NCBI GenBank assembly: GCA_963777045.1 | Contig: CAVZPD010000022.1 | Span: 186,001 to 250,000, forward strand | Length of the DNA stretch: 64,000 nucleotides | Direction: 5' to 3' | DNA from: JAPSGM01 sp963777045 | GTDB taxonomy: Bacteria > Chloroflexota > Limnocylindria > QHBO01 | Shown here: piece by piece, positions 33,897 to 42,400 of the stretch | Position numbering within the stretch: position 1 is the stretch's first letter | How the letters are laid out: each line of letters starts with the position of its first letter | Translations under genes and position numbers: made by a program | Notes under the pieces: model-generated | Databases searched by the model: none | What the model saw: only the letters and a program-made list of their open reading frames with translations | What the model was told of the DNA's origin: nothing

Positions 33897-34909
33897 CGGA
33901 CCAGGTCGGGGTCATCGGCGCCGGCGCCTGGGGTACCACGCTGGCGATCAAACTGGCTGAGGGCCAACGGCCGATCACGATCTGGGGGCACAGCGCCGAG
34001 GTCAACCAGAGCCTGGCGCAGGAGCGCGAGAACCGTCGCTACCTGCCGGGCGTGCCGTTTCCCCCGAACATCCGGGTGGCCACCGAGGCGTCGTTCCTGG
34101 CCGAACCGCACAGCCTCTACGTGCTGGCGGTGCCGTCGGCGCACCTGCGGCCGACCTTGCGCGAGCTCGCGCCGGTGCTTGACGCCAACGCCGCGATCCT
34201 GAGCGTGGTGAAAGGAATCGAGGCGGGATCGCACCTGCGCGTGAGCCAGGTCATCGCCGAGGAACTGCCGGCACGACGCCTGGCGGTCCTCTCCGGGCCG
34301 AACCTGGCGCGCGAGGTCGCGGCCGGCAAGCCAGCGGGCAGCGTGGTGGCATCGGAGGACGCCCTCCTGGCCGACGAGCTCGTGGCCCTCCTGGCCAGCG
34401 ATCGCTTCCGGGTCTACACCAACCCGGATCTCGTCGGCGTCGAACTGTGCGGCGCGCTGAAGAACGTGGTGGCGCTGGCGGCCGGCATGGTCGACGGGCT
34501 CGGGTTGGGCGACAGCGCCAAGGCCGGCATCATCACCCGCGGGCTCGCCGAGATGACGCGCCTGGGCGTGGCCGCCGGTGCGGACCAGATGACATTCGCT
34601 GGCCTGGCCGGAGTTGGCGACCTGATCGCGACCTGCATGAGCCCGCTCTCGCGCAACCGCCGCGCCGGCGAGCTGCTGGCGAGCGGCGTGGCATGGCCCG
34701 ATGCGGAGCAGCAGCTGAGCGGTGTGGCCGAGGGGGTCACCACGGTGACGGGCGCCCTCGCACTGGCGGCCGAGCATGGCGTGGAGATGCCCATCGCAGA
34801 GCAGGTGGATGGGGTGGTGCACGATGGGCGCGAACCCATGACTGCGGTGGCGGACCTGATGCATCGCGAACCCAAGGACGAGCTCGCCGGCCTGCGCCAC
34901 CGGGATTGA
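33893..34909 (+). CDS. gpsA: Glycerol-3-phosphate dehydrogenase [NAD(P)+]
   Basis: Makes sn-glycerol 3-phosphate from DHAP for phospholipids, upstream of PlsC chemistry. The 338-residue protein has the dinucleotide loop GVIGAGAWGTTLA, NRRYLPG, the catalytic Lys region ELCGALKNVVALAAGM, GDSAKAGIITRGL and AGVGDLIATC. The ATG overlaps the previous stop. Confidence 0.96.
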   Translation: MTDQVGVIGAGAWGTTLAIKLAEGQRPITIWGHSAEVNQSLAQERENRRYLPGVPFPPNIRVATEASFLAEPHSLYVLAVPSAHLRPTLRELAPVLDANAAILSVVKGIEAGSHLRVSQVIAEELPARRLAVLSGPNLAREVAAGKPAGSVVASEDALLADELVALLASDRFRVYTNPDLVGVELCGALKNVVALAAGMVDGLGLGDSAKAGIITRGLAEMTRLGVAAGADQMTFAGLAGVGDLIATCMSPLSRNRRAGELLASGVAWPDAEQQLSGVAEGVTTVTGALALAAEHGVEMPIAEQVDGVVHDGREPMTAVADLMHREPKDELAGLRHRD

Positions 34910-34986
34910 CCGTCAGCTCGGTTCATCCAGGCATTCGGCTGCTGAGCGTGCTGGTCGTCTGGATCCGGCAGATCCTCGGAGTCGTC

Positions 34987-34992
34987 TAGAGT
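34987..34992 (+). promoter_or_regulatory. -10 box for the acyl-CoA synthetase gene
   Basis: TAGAGT lies 7 bases before the ATG at 35000, consistent with a leaderless mRNA. Confidence 0.45.
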
Positions 34993-34999
34993 GGTGGAG

Positions 35000-37774
35000 A
35001 TGACGCAGCTACCTGGAACGCAGACGCCGGCACAGGCCATGCTCGACCGTGCCGGCGAAATCCTCGGGCATGCCACCCAACCACTCGATCCGTTCTTCGC
35101 GCCTCGCTCGGTGGCGGTCATCGGTGCGTCCGAGGCGGCCGGCAAGGTCGGCCGCACCATCGTCTGGAACCTGATCAGCTCCCCGTTTGGTGGGACGGTC
35201 TTCCCGATCAACGCGAAGCGCAAGAGCATCCTGGGCCTCAAGGCCTACCCCAGCCTTGCGGAGCTGCCCGAGCAGGTCGAGCTTGCCGTCATCGTGACGC
35301 CGGCAACGACGGTCCCCGCGATCGTCGAGGAGTGCGTGGAGCACGGGGTGAAGGCGGCGATCATCATCTCCGCCGGCTTCAAGGAGACCGGGCCGGAGGG
35401 CGTCGAGCTGGAGCGGCGGATCCTGGAGACGGCGCGCGGCGCCGGCATGAGGATCATCGGCCCCAACTGCCTGGGCGTCATGAATCCGATCGGCGGATTC
35501 AACGCCACCTTCGCGGCCGGCATCGCGCGTCCGGGCTCGGTGGGCTTCGTCTCGCAGTCGGGAGCGCTGCTGACCGCCATCCTCGACTGGGCCGACCGCG
35601 AGCAGACCGGCTTCTCGTCCATCGTCTCGCTGGGCTCGATGCTCGATGTGGGTTGGGGCGACGTCATCTACCACCTCGGAGATGACCCGCACACCCGCAG
35701 CATCGTGGTCTACATGGAGACGATCGGCGACGCCCGCGCGTTCCTCTCGGCCGCGCGCGAGGTGGCCCTGACCAAGCCGATCATCGTCATCAAGCCCGGG
35801 CGCTCCGAGGCGGCAGCGCGGGCGGCCGCATCGCACACCGGCAGCCTGACCGGCAGCGACGACGTGCTGGAGGCCGCGTTCCGACGCGCGGGCGTGCTGC
35901 GCGTCGACGAGATCGACGACCTGTTCGGCATGGCGGAGGTGCTCTCCAAGCAGCCGAGACCGTCGGGCAGGCGGCTCTCGATCGTGACCAACGCCGGTGG
36001 CCCGGCGGTCCTGGCCACCGATGCCCTGATCGCCGGCGGGGGAGAGCTCGCACCGCTCTCCGACGAAACCGTCGGGATGCTGAACGAGTTCCTGCCGGAA
36101 GCCTGGAGCCACAACAACCCGATCGATATCCTGGGCGACGCCGATGCCGAGCGGTACCGGCGCGCGGTGGAGGTCGCCGCGGCGAACCCGGACAGCGATG
36201 GCCTGCTGGTCATCCTCACGCCGCAGGCCATGACCGAACCGACCGGCACCGCCGAGGCGCTGCGGCCGTACGCGCGGCTGCGTTCGGGCCCGCTGCTGGC
36301 GAGCTGGATGGGCGGACCGCTGGTCGAGCCGGGCACACACCTGCTGCAGGGTGCCGGCGTGCCGGATTTCGCGTACCCCGACACCGCCGTGCGGATGTTC
36401 AACTACCTGTGGCGCTACGCCGACAACCTGCGTCACCTGTACGAGACGCCGGTGCTGCCCGATGGCCTCGACCGCCAGCAGAACCGCGCGGCGGCGCGGT
36501 CGGTGATCGAGGGCGCGCGGGCCGAGGGCCGGACGCTCCTGACCGAGGGCGAATCGAAGGCGGTGCTGGCCGCGTACGGCATCCCGGTCGCCGAGACGCG
36601 CGTGGCCTCGTCGGCGGAGGAGGCCGTAGCGGCGGCGGATGAGATCGGCTACCCGGTCGTCCTCAAGCTGAACTCGCGAACGATCACCCACAAGACCGAT
36701 GTCGGCGGCGTGCGCCTGAACCTGACCGATGCCGACGCGGTCGGGGAGGCGTATCGGTCCATTCGCGAGGCCGTCACCGAACGCGAGGGAGCCGATGCCT
36801 TCGAGGGCGTGACGGTCCAGCCCATGATCAACTACACCGGCTACGAGCTGATCATCGGGTCGAGCGTCGACGCGCAGTTCGGCCCGGTGCTCCTCTTCGG
36901 CATGGGAGGAACGCTCGTCGAGGTGGTCCGCGACCGGGCGCTGGCCCTGCCGCCGCTGACGACCACGCTGGCGCGGCGCCTGGTGGAGCACACGCAGGTC
37001 GCGAAGGCCCTGGCGGGGGTGCGCGGCCGGCGCGCCATCGACATGGCCGAGCTGGAGCAGCTCCTGGTCCGCTTCAGCCAGCTCGTCGTCGAGATGCCGC
37101 GCATCGCCGAGGTCGACATCAACCCGCTGCTCGCCTCGCCGGAGCGGCTGATCGCGCTCGATGCGCGCGTCGTGCTGCATCCCGAGTCGACGGCTGACGC
37201 CGACCTGCCCAAGCCGGCCATCCGCCCCTACCCGCGCCAGTACGTCGGGGAGTGGACGGCCGCCGACGGCACGGCGGTCACCATCCGTCCCATCCGACCC
37301 GAGGACGAGCCGCTCATGGTCCGCTTCCACGGCATGCTCTCGGAAGAGACGGTCTACGCGCGCTACTTCACCTACATGAAGCTGAGCCAGCGGACGGCGC
37401 ACGAGCGGCTGACGCGGATCTGCTTCATCGACTACGACCGCGAGATGGCGCTGGTGGCCGAGACGCCCGGTGGCGAGAGCGGCACCGCGGAGATCGTCGG
37501 CGTGGGGCGGCTCTCGAAGGCGCACGGCCGCAACGAGGCTGAGTTCGCGATCCTGGTCGCCGACGAGTGGCAGCGGCGTGGGCTTGGGACGGAGCTGCTG
37601 CGCCGGCTGGTGCGCATCGGGCGCAACGAGGGGCTCGACCGCATCTTCGCGGAGATGATGGCCAGCAACAGCGGCATGCGACGTGCGTCAGAGGCGGCGG
37701 GCTTCGAGATCAAGCCGATGGAGGAGGATCGCAACCTCCTGCGCGCCGAGCTGGAGATCGCCGCCGGAGGCTGA
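35000..37774 (+). CDS. ADP-forming acetyl/acyl-CoA synthetase fused to a GNAT domain
   Basis: A 924-residue three-part protein. The N-terminal alpha part (about 30-470) has the CoA-binding VAVIGASEAAGKVG, FVSQSGAL and the phospho-histidine loop AASHTGSLTGSDD (His279). The beta-type ATP-grasp (about 510-735) has YPVVLKLNS, THKTDVGGV and EVDINPLLA. The GNAT domain (from about 750) has AILVADEWQRRGLGTELL. The layout equals PatZ/Pka protein acetyltransferases, but those lack the catalytic His as far as I recall, whereas it is kept here. So it may interconvert acetyl-CoA and acetate with ATP, acetylate proteins, or both. Upstream in-frame GTG codons at 34991 and 34994 are alternative starts. Confidence 0.9.
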   Translation: MTQLPGTQTPAQAMLDRAGEILGHATQPLDPFFAPRSVAVIGASEAAGKVGRTIVWNLISSPFGGTVFPINAKRKSILGLKAYPSLAELPEQVELAVIVTPATTVPAIVEECVEHGVKAAIIISAGFKETGPEGVELERRILETARGAGMRIIGPNCLGVMNPIGGFNATFAAGIARPGSVGFVSQSGALLTAILDWADREQTGFSSIVSLGSMLDVGWGDVIYHLGDDPHTRSIVVYMETIGDARAFLSAAREVALTKPIIVIKPGRSEAAARAAASHTGSLTGSDDVLEAAFRRAGVLRVDEIDDLFGMAEVLSKQPRPSGRRLSIVTNAGGPAVLATDALIAGGGELAPLSDETVGMLNEFLPEAWSHNNPIDILGDADAERYRRAVEVAAANPDSDGLLVILTPQAMTEPTGTAEALRPYARLRSGPLLASWMGGPLVEPGTHLLQGAGVPDFAYPDTAVRMFNYLWRYADNLRHLYETPVLPDGLDRQQNRAAARSVIEGARAEGRTLLTEGESKAVLAAYGIPVAETRVASSAEEAVAAADEIGYPVVLKLNSRTITHKTDVGGVRLNLTDADAVGEAYRSIREAVTEREGADAFEGVTVQPMINYTGYELIIGSSVDAQFGPVLLFGMGGTLVEVVRDRALALPPLTTTLARRLVEHTQVAKALAGVRGRRAIDMAELEQLLVRFSQLVVEMPRIAEVDINPLLASPERLIALDARVVLHPESTADADLPKPAIRPYPRQYVGEWTAADGTAVTIRPIRPEDEPLMVRFHGMLSEETVYARYFTYMKLSQRTAHERLTRICFIDYDREMALVAETPGGESGTAEIVGVGRLSKAHGRNEAEFAILVADEWQRRGLGTELLRRLVRIGRNEGLDRIFAEMMASNSGMRRASEAAGFEIKPMEEDRNLLRAELEIAAGG

Positions 37775-37777
37775 CCG

Positions 37778-39517
37778 CTAGCGCGACTCCGCCTCGGCGA
37801 GCGGCTCGTAAGGCAGGTAGTCGGGCCACCACATGGCGCGGTCGACCACGAGCTCGATCTCTTCGTCGGCGTACTGGCGGCCGTAGCCCGTGTCCCGGAA
37901 GTGGCGCACCAGCTCGATGGCGATTGCCCGCGCTGCCGTGCGCAGCGACGGGATCGGCGGATAGATCGCCCCGGCGGCCAGCCGGCCTTCGTCGACCATC
38001 TGGGCCAGCCGTTGCGCGGCCACCAGGAACGCTTCGTCGGTCAGCTCTCGCGCCTCGGCCACCATGGCCCCCAACCCGACGCCGGGGAAGATGAACACGT
38101 TGTTGGCCTGCCCGATGAGGCGGCGCACCCCGCCAATCTCGACGTCGGGGAAGGGGCTGCCGGTGGCCACCAGGGCCCGCCCATCGGTCCATGCCAGGAT
38201 GTCGGACGGCAGTGCCTCCGAGGCGCTGCTGGGATTGGAGAGCGCCAGCACGATCGGCTGCTCGTGGTTGGCGGCGACGGCTCGGACGAGAGCTTCGCTG
38301 AAGGCGCCGTGCATCCCGGTGGTGCCGAGCAGGATCGTCGGGCGGAAGGCGTGCGCCACCGCGACCGGGTCGGCCAGCTGCTGGCCGCTCAGGCCCAGCT
38401 GCGCCAGCCGTTCCACGCTCAGTGCAAACGCGCGCTGGTCGTCCGCCACGCTGTCGCGGCCGAGGTTGAGCACGCCGCGCGAGTCCATCAGGACCAGGGC
38501 GTCCGCGATCTCCTGCGTCCCGGCACCCTCCGACTCGAGCTGGCGCCGGATCATGGTGCTGATGCCGATCGCGGCCGCACCGGCACCGAGCGACAGGATC
38601 CGCTCGCCACGCAGGCCACCCTGGCGCCGGCGGCCGGTGAGCAGACCGGCCAGGACGACCGCCCCGGTGCCCTGCACGTCGTCGTTGAAGCACGGGATGC
38701 GGTGGCGGTAGCGGGCCAGCACCCGCAGGGCGTTGTGCTGCTTGAAGTCCTCCCACTGCACGATGGCGCGCGGGAAGACGCGACCGACGGCCTCGACGAA
38801 TGCTTCGACCACCTCGTCGTACGCCGCGCCGCGCAGCCTCGGGGCGCGGTAGCCAAGGTAGAGCGGATCGTCGAGAAGCTCCTGGCGATCCGTCCCCACG
38901 TCGAGCGAGATGGGCAGCGTCGAGGCAGGGTAGATGCCGGCGGCGGCCGTGTAGAGAGCCAGCTTACCGACCGGGATGGCCATGCCACCGGCTCCCTGGT
39001 CGCCCAGGCCCAGGATGCGCTCGTTGTCGGTGATCACGATCAGGCGCACGTCACGCTGGCCCGTTCCGGCGAGGATTTCGTCCATGCGGCCGACGTCGTT
39101 CGGCGTGAGCCAGATGCCGCGTGGCTTGCGGAAGATGTGGCTGAACTCCTGGCAGGCGCGACCGACGGTCGGGGTGTAGACGATCGGTGCGAACTCCTCC
39201 AGATGCTCGAGCAGGAGCCGGTAGAAGAGCGTCTCGTTGCGGTCCTGGGTGGCGGCCAGGCCGATGTAGCGCTCGAGGTCGTCATCCTTGCGCCGGATGT
39301 GCTCCAGCTCCAGCGCGACCTGCTCGTCGATGGTCGAGACGCGGTCCGGGAGGAGTCCGCGCAGGCCGAATCGCTCGCGCTCCTCCTCGGTGAAGGCCGT
39401 GCCCTTGTTCAGGAGCGGATGCGCGATCAGGTCCGGCCCGCGCCGCGCCACGTAGAGCCGGTCGGTGGGCGCCTCGAGCGCGCCGCGTCCCGGCTGGGGA
39501 GTCACCATCGTCTGCAT
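37778..39517 (-). CDS. NAD-type malic enzyme
   Basis: Oxidatively decarboxylates malate to pyruvate. The 579-residue product is the long SfcA/eukaryote-like form: HPLLNKGTAFTEEER, IVYTPTVGRACQ (catalytic Tyr), VITDNERILGLGDQG, PLYLGYRAPR, CFNDDVQGTGAV, SLGAGAAAIGI (NAD site) and ALSNPSSASEA. I chose the ATG at 39517 because TACGTT lies 8 bases upstream; an ATG at 39508 is close behind. It converges with the acyl-CoA synthetase gene, only 3 bases between stops. The 174-178-base dyad element lies 120 bases upstream of its start. Confidence 0.93.
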   Translation of the reverse strand: MQTMVTPQPGRGALEAPTDRLYVARRGPDLIAHPLLNKGTAFTEEERERFGLRGLLPDRVSTIDEQVALELEHIRRKDDDLERYIGLAATQDRNETLFYRLLLEHLEEFAPIVYTPTVGRACQEFSHIFRKPRGIWLTPNDVGRMDEILAGTGQRDVRLIVITDNERILGLGDQGAGGMAIPVGKLALYTAAAGIYPASTLPISLDVGTDRQELLDDPLYLGYRAPRLRGAAYDEVVEAFVEAVGRVFPRAIVQWEDFKQHNALRVLARYRHRIPCFNDDVQGTGAVVLAGLLTGRRRQGGLRGERILSLGAGAAAIGISTMIRRQLESEGAGTQEIADALVLMDSRGVLNLGRDSVADDQRAFALSVERLAQLGLSGQQLADPVAVAHAFRPTILLGTTGMHGAFSEALVRAVAANHEQPIVLALSNPSSASEALPSDILAWTDGRALVATGSPFPDVEIGGVRRLIGQANNVFIFPGVGLGAMVAEARELTDEAFLVAAQRLAQMVDEGRLAAGAIYPPIPSLRTAARAIAIELVRHFRDTGYGRQYADEEIELVVDRAMWWPDYLPYEPLAEAESR

Positions 39518-39525
39518 CTGGGACG

Positions 39526-39531
39526 AACGTA
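39526..39531 (-). promoter_or_regulatory. -10 box for leaderless malic enzyme gene
   Basis: On the minus strand TACGTT is 8 bases before the ATG at 39517, with no Shine-Dalgarno sequence. Confidence 0.45.
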
Positions 39532-39636
39532 GAGGTCGCGCGGCTGCGCGGGTAGGGCCGATGGGACCCCACTGCCGGTCTGGATGGCCCGCCACGGCCC
39601 GCGGCCTTCCCGACGCTCGCTGGGCACGCCGCGTGC

Positions 39637-39814
39637 GATAGATCTCCCGATTCGCGCCGGGAAGCGGGCCCCGGTACAGGGCTGAACCTTCTATCGGTGC
39701 ACCACATGCCTGGCCACGACCGGGAGGCCCTTCTCAAGCGCACCCTGCACCGATAGATGTGCCGGGACTGCGCCGAACCAGGTATTCAGGTGCCGTTTCG
39801 AAGATCTATCGACC
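39637..39814. repeat. Dyad intergenic element, copy A
   Basis: Lies in the 339-base gap between argF and malic enzyme; the flanks 39532-39636 and 39815-39856 show nothing else I recognise. Four 7-mers sit symmetrically about one centre: GATAGAT at 39637, TTCTATC at 39689, GATAGAT at 39752 and ATCTATC at 39804. TCTATCGGTGCA (39690-39701) and TGCACCGATAGA (39746-39757) are perfect inverted 12-mers. The copy at 55406 aligns without gaps over 178 bases at about 60% identity by eye, highest at the four 7-mers. Possible natures: operator array, structured RNA or palindromic repeat. Confidence 0.75.
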
Positions 39815-39856
39815 GGCGGCCCCCGTGTACCGCGCGCACGCGGACGCGCGGGCAGC

Positions 39857-40842
39857 TTACTCGGCCAGTCGAGCTCCCTCGAGGTCGCCGCTGATCAGCG
39901 CGTAGAGGAGCGCCGCCTCGGTGTGCATGCGATTCTCGGCCTGCGGCCAGACGCGGGAGGCCGGCCCGTCGATCACCTCGTCGGTCACCTCCTCACCGCG
40001 GTGCGCGGGCAGGCAGTGGAGGAAGATCGCGCGGAGGTCGGCGAGGTCCATGAGCGCGCGATCGACGCGGTAGCCGGCGAACGCGAGCTGTCGCGCCTCG
40101 CGTTCCCCCTCCTTGCCCATGCTCGTCCAGACGTCCGAGTAGACGGCATCGGCGCCCTGCACCGCCTCGCGCGGATCATTGGTCAGGAAGATGGCGCCGC
40201 CGGTTGCCTCCGCGAGCGCACGTGCGCCGGCGAGGAGGCCTGGATCCGGTGCGTACTCGGGTGGCGTCGCGACCCGCAGCTCGAACCCGGCCAGCGCCGC
40301 GCCCTGGATGAGAGAGGCGCACACGTTGTCGCCGTCGCCCACGAACGCCACGCGCAGGCCGGCGAGGGCGCCGAACTCCTCGCGCAGGGTCATGAGGTCG
40401 GCGAGCGCCTGGCAGGGGTGGTGCTCATCGGTCAGGGCGTTGATGACGGGGATGCTGGCGTGCGTCGGCGAGCTCCTCGACCGAGGCGTGGCCGAACGTC
40501 CGGATCGACGATGGCATCGAGGTAGCGGGAGAGCGTGCGCGCCGTGTCGGCGACCGTTTCGCCGCGGCCCATCTGCAGCTCGTCCGCGCGCATCGAGATG
40601 GGCAGCATGCCGAGTCCCCAGGCGGCGGCCTCGAAGCTGACCCGCGTCCGCGTGGAGGGCTTGTGGAAGATGAGGCCGATGCGTCCGCCGGCCAGCGCGT
40701 TGCGCCCCAGCTGCCTATCGGCCTTCATGCGGGCGGCGAGGTCGAGCAGGGCATCGAGGCCCTCGGGCGTCAAGGCATCGAGCGTCAGGAAGTCGGTGGG
40801 CACGCCGATACCGGCCGTCCGCTGGGAAAGCCGGGTGCTCAT
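39857..40842 (-). CDS. argF: Ornithine carbamoyltransferase, frame broken by two single-base insertions
   Basis: ArgF makes citrulline from ornithine and carbamoyl phosphate. The first part (40842 to about 40507) has HKPSTRTRVSFEAA and ELQMGRGETVADTARTLSRY. The last part (from about 40462 down) has DEHHPCQALADLMTLREE, VAFVGDGDNVCASL and HCLPAHRGEEV. The frame shifts by +1 near 40506 and again near 40463; removing one base at each place restores RTFGHASVEELAD and HASIPVINALTDE and a normal protein of about 327 residues. AAGGAG precedes the ATG at 40842. Either sequence errors, recent decay or recoding explains this; everything else looks intact. Confidence 0.88.
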
Positions 40843-40870
40843 CGGGCTCTCCTTGGTGGTGGCGTGGGTA

Positions 40871-40896
40871 AAGCGGGGCGGCAGGCTGCCCCGCTT
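40871..40896 (-). promoter_or_regulatory. Hairpin in the argF leader
   Basis: AAGCGGGGC at 40871 and GCCCCGCTT at 40888 form a 9-bp stem with an 8-base loop. It lies about 30 bases upstream of the argF start and between it and the divergent queG gene. On the argF strand it is followed by TTTACC, a very short T-run, so it could attenuate argF transcription or end antisense transcripts. Confidence 0.45.
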
Positions 40897-40985
40897 GCGT
40901 ACAGCATCCCGGCGGGCGCCCCCGGCCTCCTAGGGCCGTTCGACCCGGTCGAAGGGGGCCATCGGGCGGGCAATCGCCGACGCGC

Positions 40986-40991
40986 TAGGCT
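40986..40991 (+). promoter_or_regulatory. -10 box for leaderless queG
   Basis: TAGGCT lies 6 bases before the ATG at 40998; the intervening GGAGCC touches the start too closely to act as a ribosome site. Confidence 0.45.
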
Positions 40992-40997
40992 GGAGCC

Positions 40998-42083
40998 ATG
41001 TCGATTGGGAGCGATCTCCGCGCGCGCCTCTCGACCCTGGCGGCGCGTCACGGGCTGGAGCTGGTCGGGGTGACCGATGCCTCGCCGATGCCTGAGGCCC
41101 GCGAGCGGATGGAAGCGAGCGTCGATGCGGGGCGGATGGCCAAGATGGGCTGGATGGGCGGCGACCGGCCCGGCCGCGCCACCGATCCCCGCGCCCACGA
41201 CGCCGATGCTCGTTCCGTGATCGTGGTTGCCGCCTCCTACGCGGGAAGGGACCGCGCGGGCTGGGACGATGATCCCGAGGCGCTGCGACGCGCGCTGGCG
41301 CCGGTCCTCGACGCTCCCCCGGATGGGCCGATGGGCCGGATTGCCCGCTACGCGCTGGGAACCGACTACCACGCCAGCCTGCGGGATCGGCTTGGGCGGC
41401 TGGCCGCCGACCTGCGCGCGGAGGGCCTTCCCACGGGCGAGGTGGCGTACGTCGACGATCGGCCGTTGGCCGAGCGCGCTCTGGCCGAGCGGGCCGGGCT
41501 GGGCTGGATCGGCAAGAACACGAACCTGCTGACGCATCGGCCCGCCGGCTCGTGGGTCTTTCTCGGCGCGCTGCTCTCCTCGGCCGAGCTGCCACCCGAC
41601 GAGCCGATCCGCACCACCTGTGGCTCCTGCACGCGCTGCCTGGTCGGGTGTCCGACCGGCGCCATCATCGGCCCGCAGGCAATCGACGCCCGCAGGTGCA
41701 TCAGCTACCTGACGATCGAGCATCCCGGCGAGTTCAGCGCGTGGGAGGCGGCGGCCATCGGCGACTGGATCTTCGGCTGCGACGTCTGCCAGGAGGTCTG
41801 CCCGGTCAATGCGGAGGCCGATGACGACGGGCCCCTCCTCGTCCCGCTGCTCCCCCTCATCGAGTGGCTGCTGCCGATGGGCTCGCGCGCCTTCTCGCGG
41901 ACGCTGGGGGCGACCGCCCTCACGCGGGCGGGACGTCATCGACTGCTGCGCAATGCGATCGTGGCGCTGGCCAACGCCGGCACCCTGTCACCCGAAGCGT
42001 CGGCCGTGCTGACAGCCGCGCAGCAGGACCGGCGGGCAGAGGTGCGGTGGGCGGCCGCTGCCGCCCTCGATGGGGGCCGCTGA
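40998..42083 (+). CDS. queG: Epoxyqueuosine reductase QueG
   Basis: QueG reduces epoxyqueuosine to queuosine at tRNA wobble position 34 using cobalamin and two [4Fe-4S] clusters. The 361-residue protein has YALGTDYHASLRDRL, GLGWIGKNTNLL, and the ferredoxin-like motifs CGSCTRCLVGCPTGAI and CDVCQEVCPVN, followed by a HEAT-like helical tail. Other queuosine genes are not in the window. Confidence 0.95.
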   Translation: MSIGSDLRARLSTLAARHGLELVGVTDASPMPEARERMEASVDAGRMAKMGWMGGDRPGRATDPRAHDADARSVIVVAASYAGRDRAGWDDDPEALRRALAPVLDAPPDGPMGRIARYALGTDYHASLRDRLGRLAADLRAEGLPTGEVAYVDDRPLAERALAERAGLGWIGKNTNLLTHRPAGSWVFLGALLSSAELPPDEPIRTTCGSCTRCLVGCPTGAIIGPQAIDARRCISYLTIEHPGEFSAWEAAAIGDWIFGCDVCQEVCPVNAEADDDGPLLVPLLPLIEWLLPMGSRAFSRTLGATALTRAGRHRLLRNAIVALANAGTLSPEASAVLTAAQQDRRAEVRWAAAAALDGGR

Positions 42084-42172
42084 CCCGACGGCGACGAATC
42101 GGCGGTACCCTCGCCATGCGCACGGTGACGTTGAGTGCGACTGCGGTAGACTTGTTCCGCCCCTCCGGGCCC

Positions 42173-42188
42173 CGGTCCGTACGGACCG
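42173..42188. promoter_or_regulatory. 16-bp perfect palindrome before tRNA-Pro
   Basis: CGGTCCGTACGGACCG reads the same on both strands and ends 26 bases before the tRNA. It could be an operator or a short hairpin; no partner protein is apparent. Confidence 0.4.
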
Positions 42189-42214
42189 ATGCGGACGCGG
42201 CGGCGGCAATCGGT

Positions 42215-42291
<77 letters not shown>

Positions 42292-42371
42292 TACCGGATC
42301 GTCTGCCGCGAGCGCGCAGAATCTGCCGACGGCTTCGCGCCCATGCGCGCAGACTTACGATGCAGGGCAGC

Positions 42372-42377
42372 TAGGAT
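42372..42377 (+). promoter_or_regulatory. -10 box of the qcrCAB operon
   Basis: TAGGAT lies 29 bases before the qcrC GTG, with GGAGG in the short leader at 42388-42392. Confidence 0.4.
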
Positions 42378-42400
42378 CGGATCCGCTGGAGGTGCGGCCG

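Noticed and set aside
35009..37525. Open minus-strand frame of about 838 codons opposite the acyl-CoA synthetase
   Set aside because: Shadow frame; the plus strand encodes a complete three-domain enzyme.
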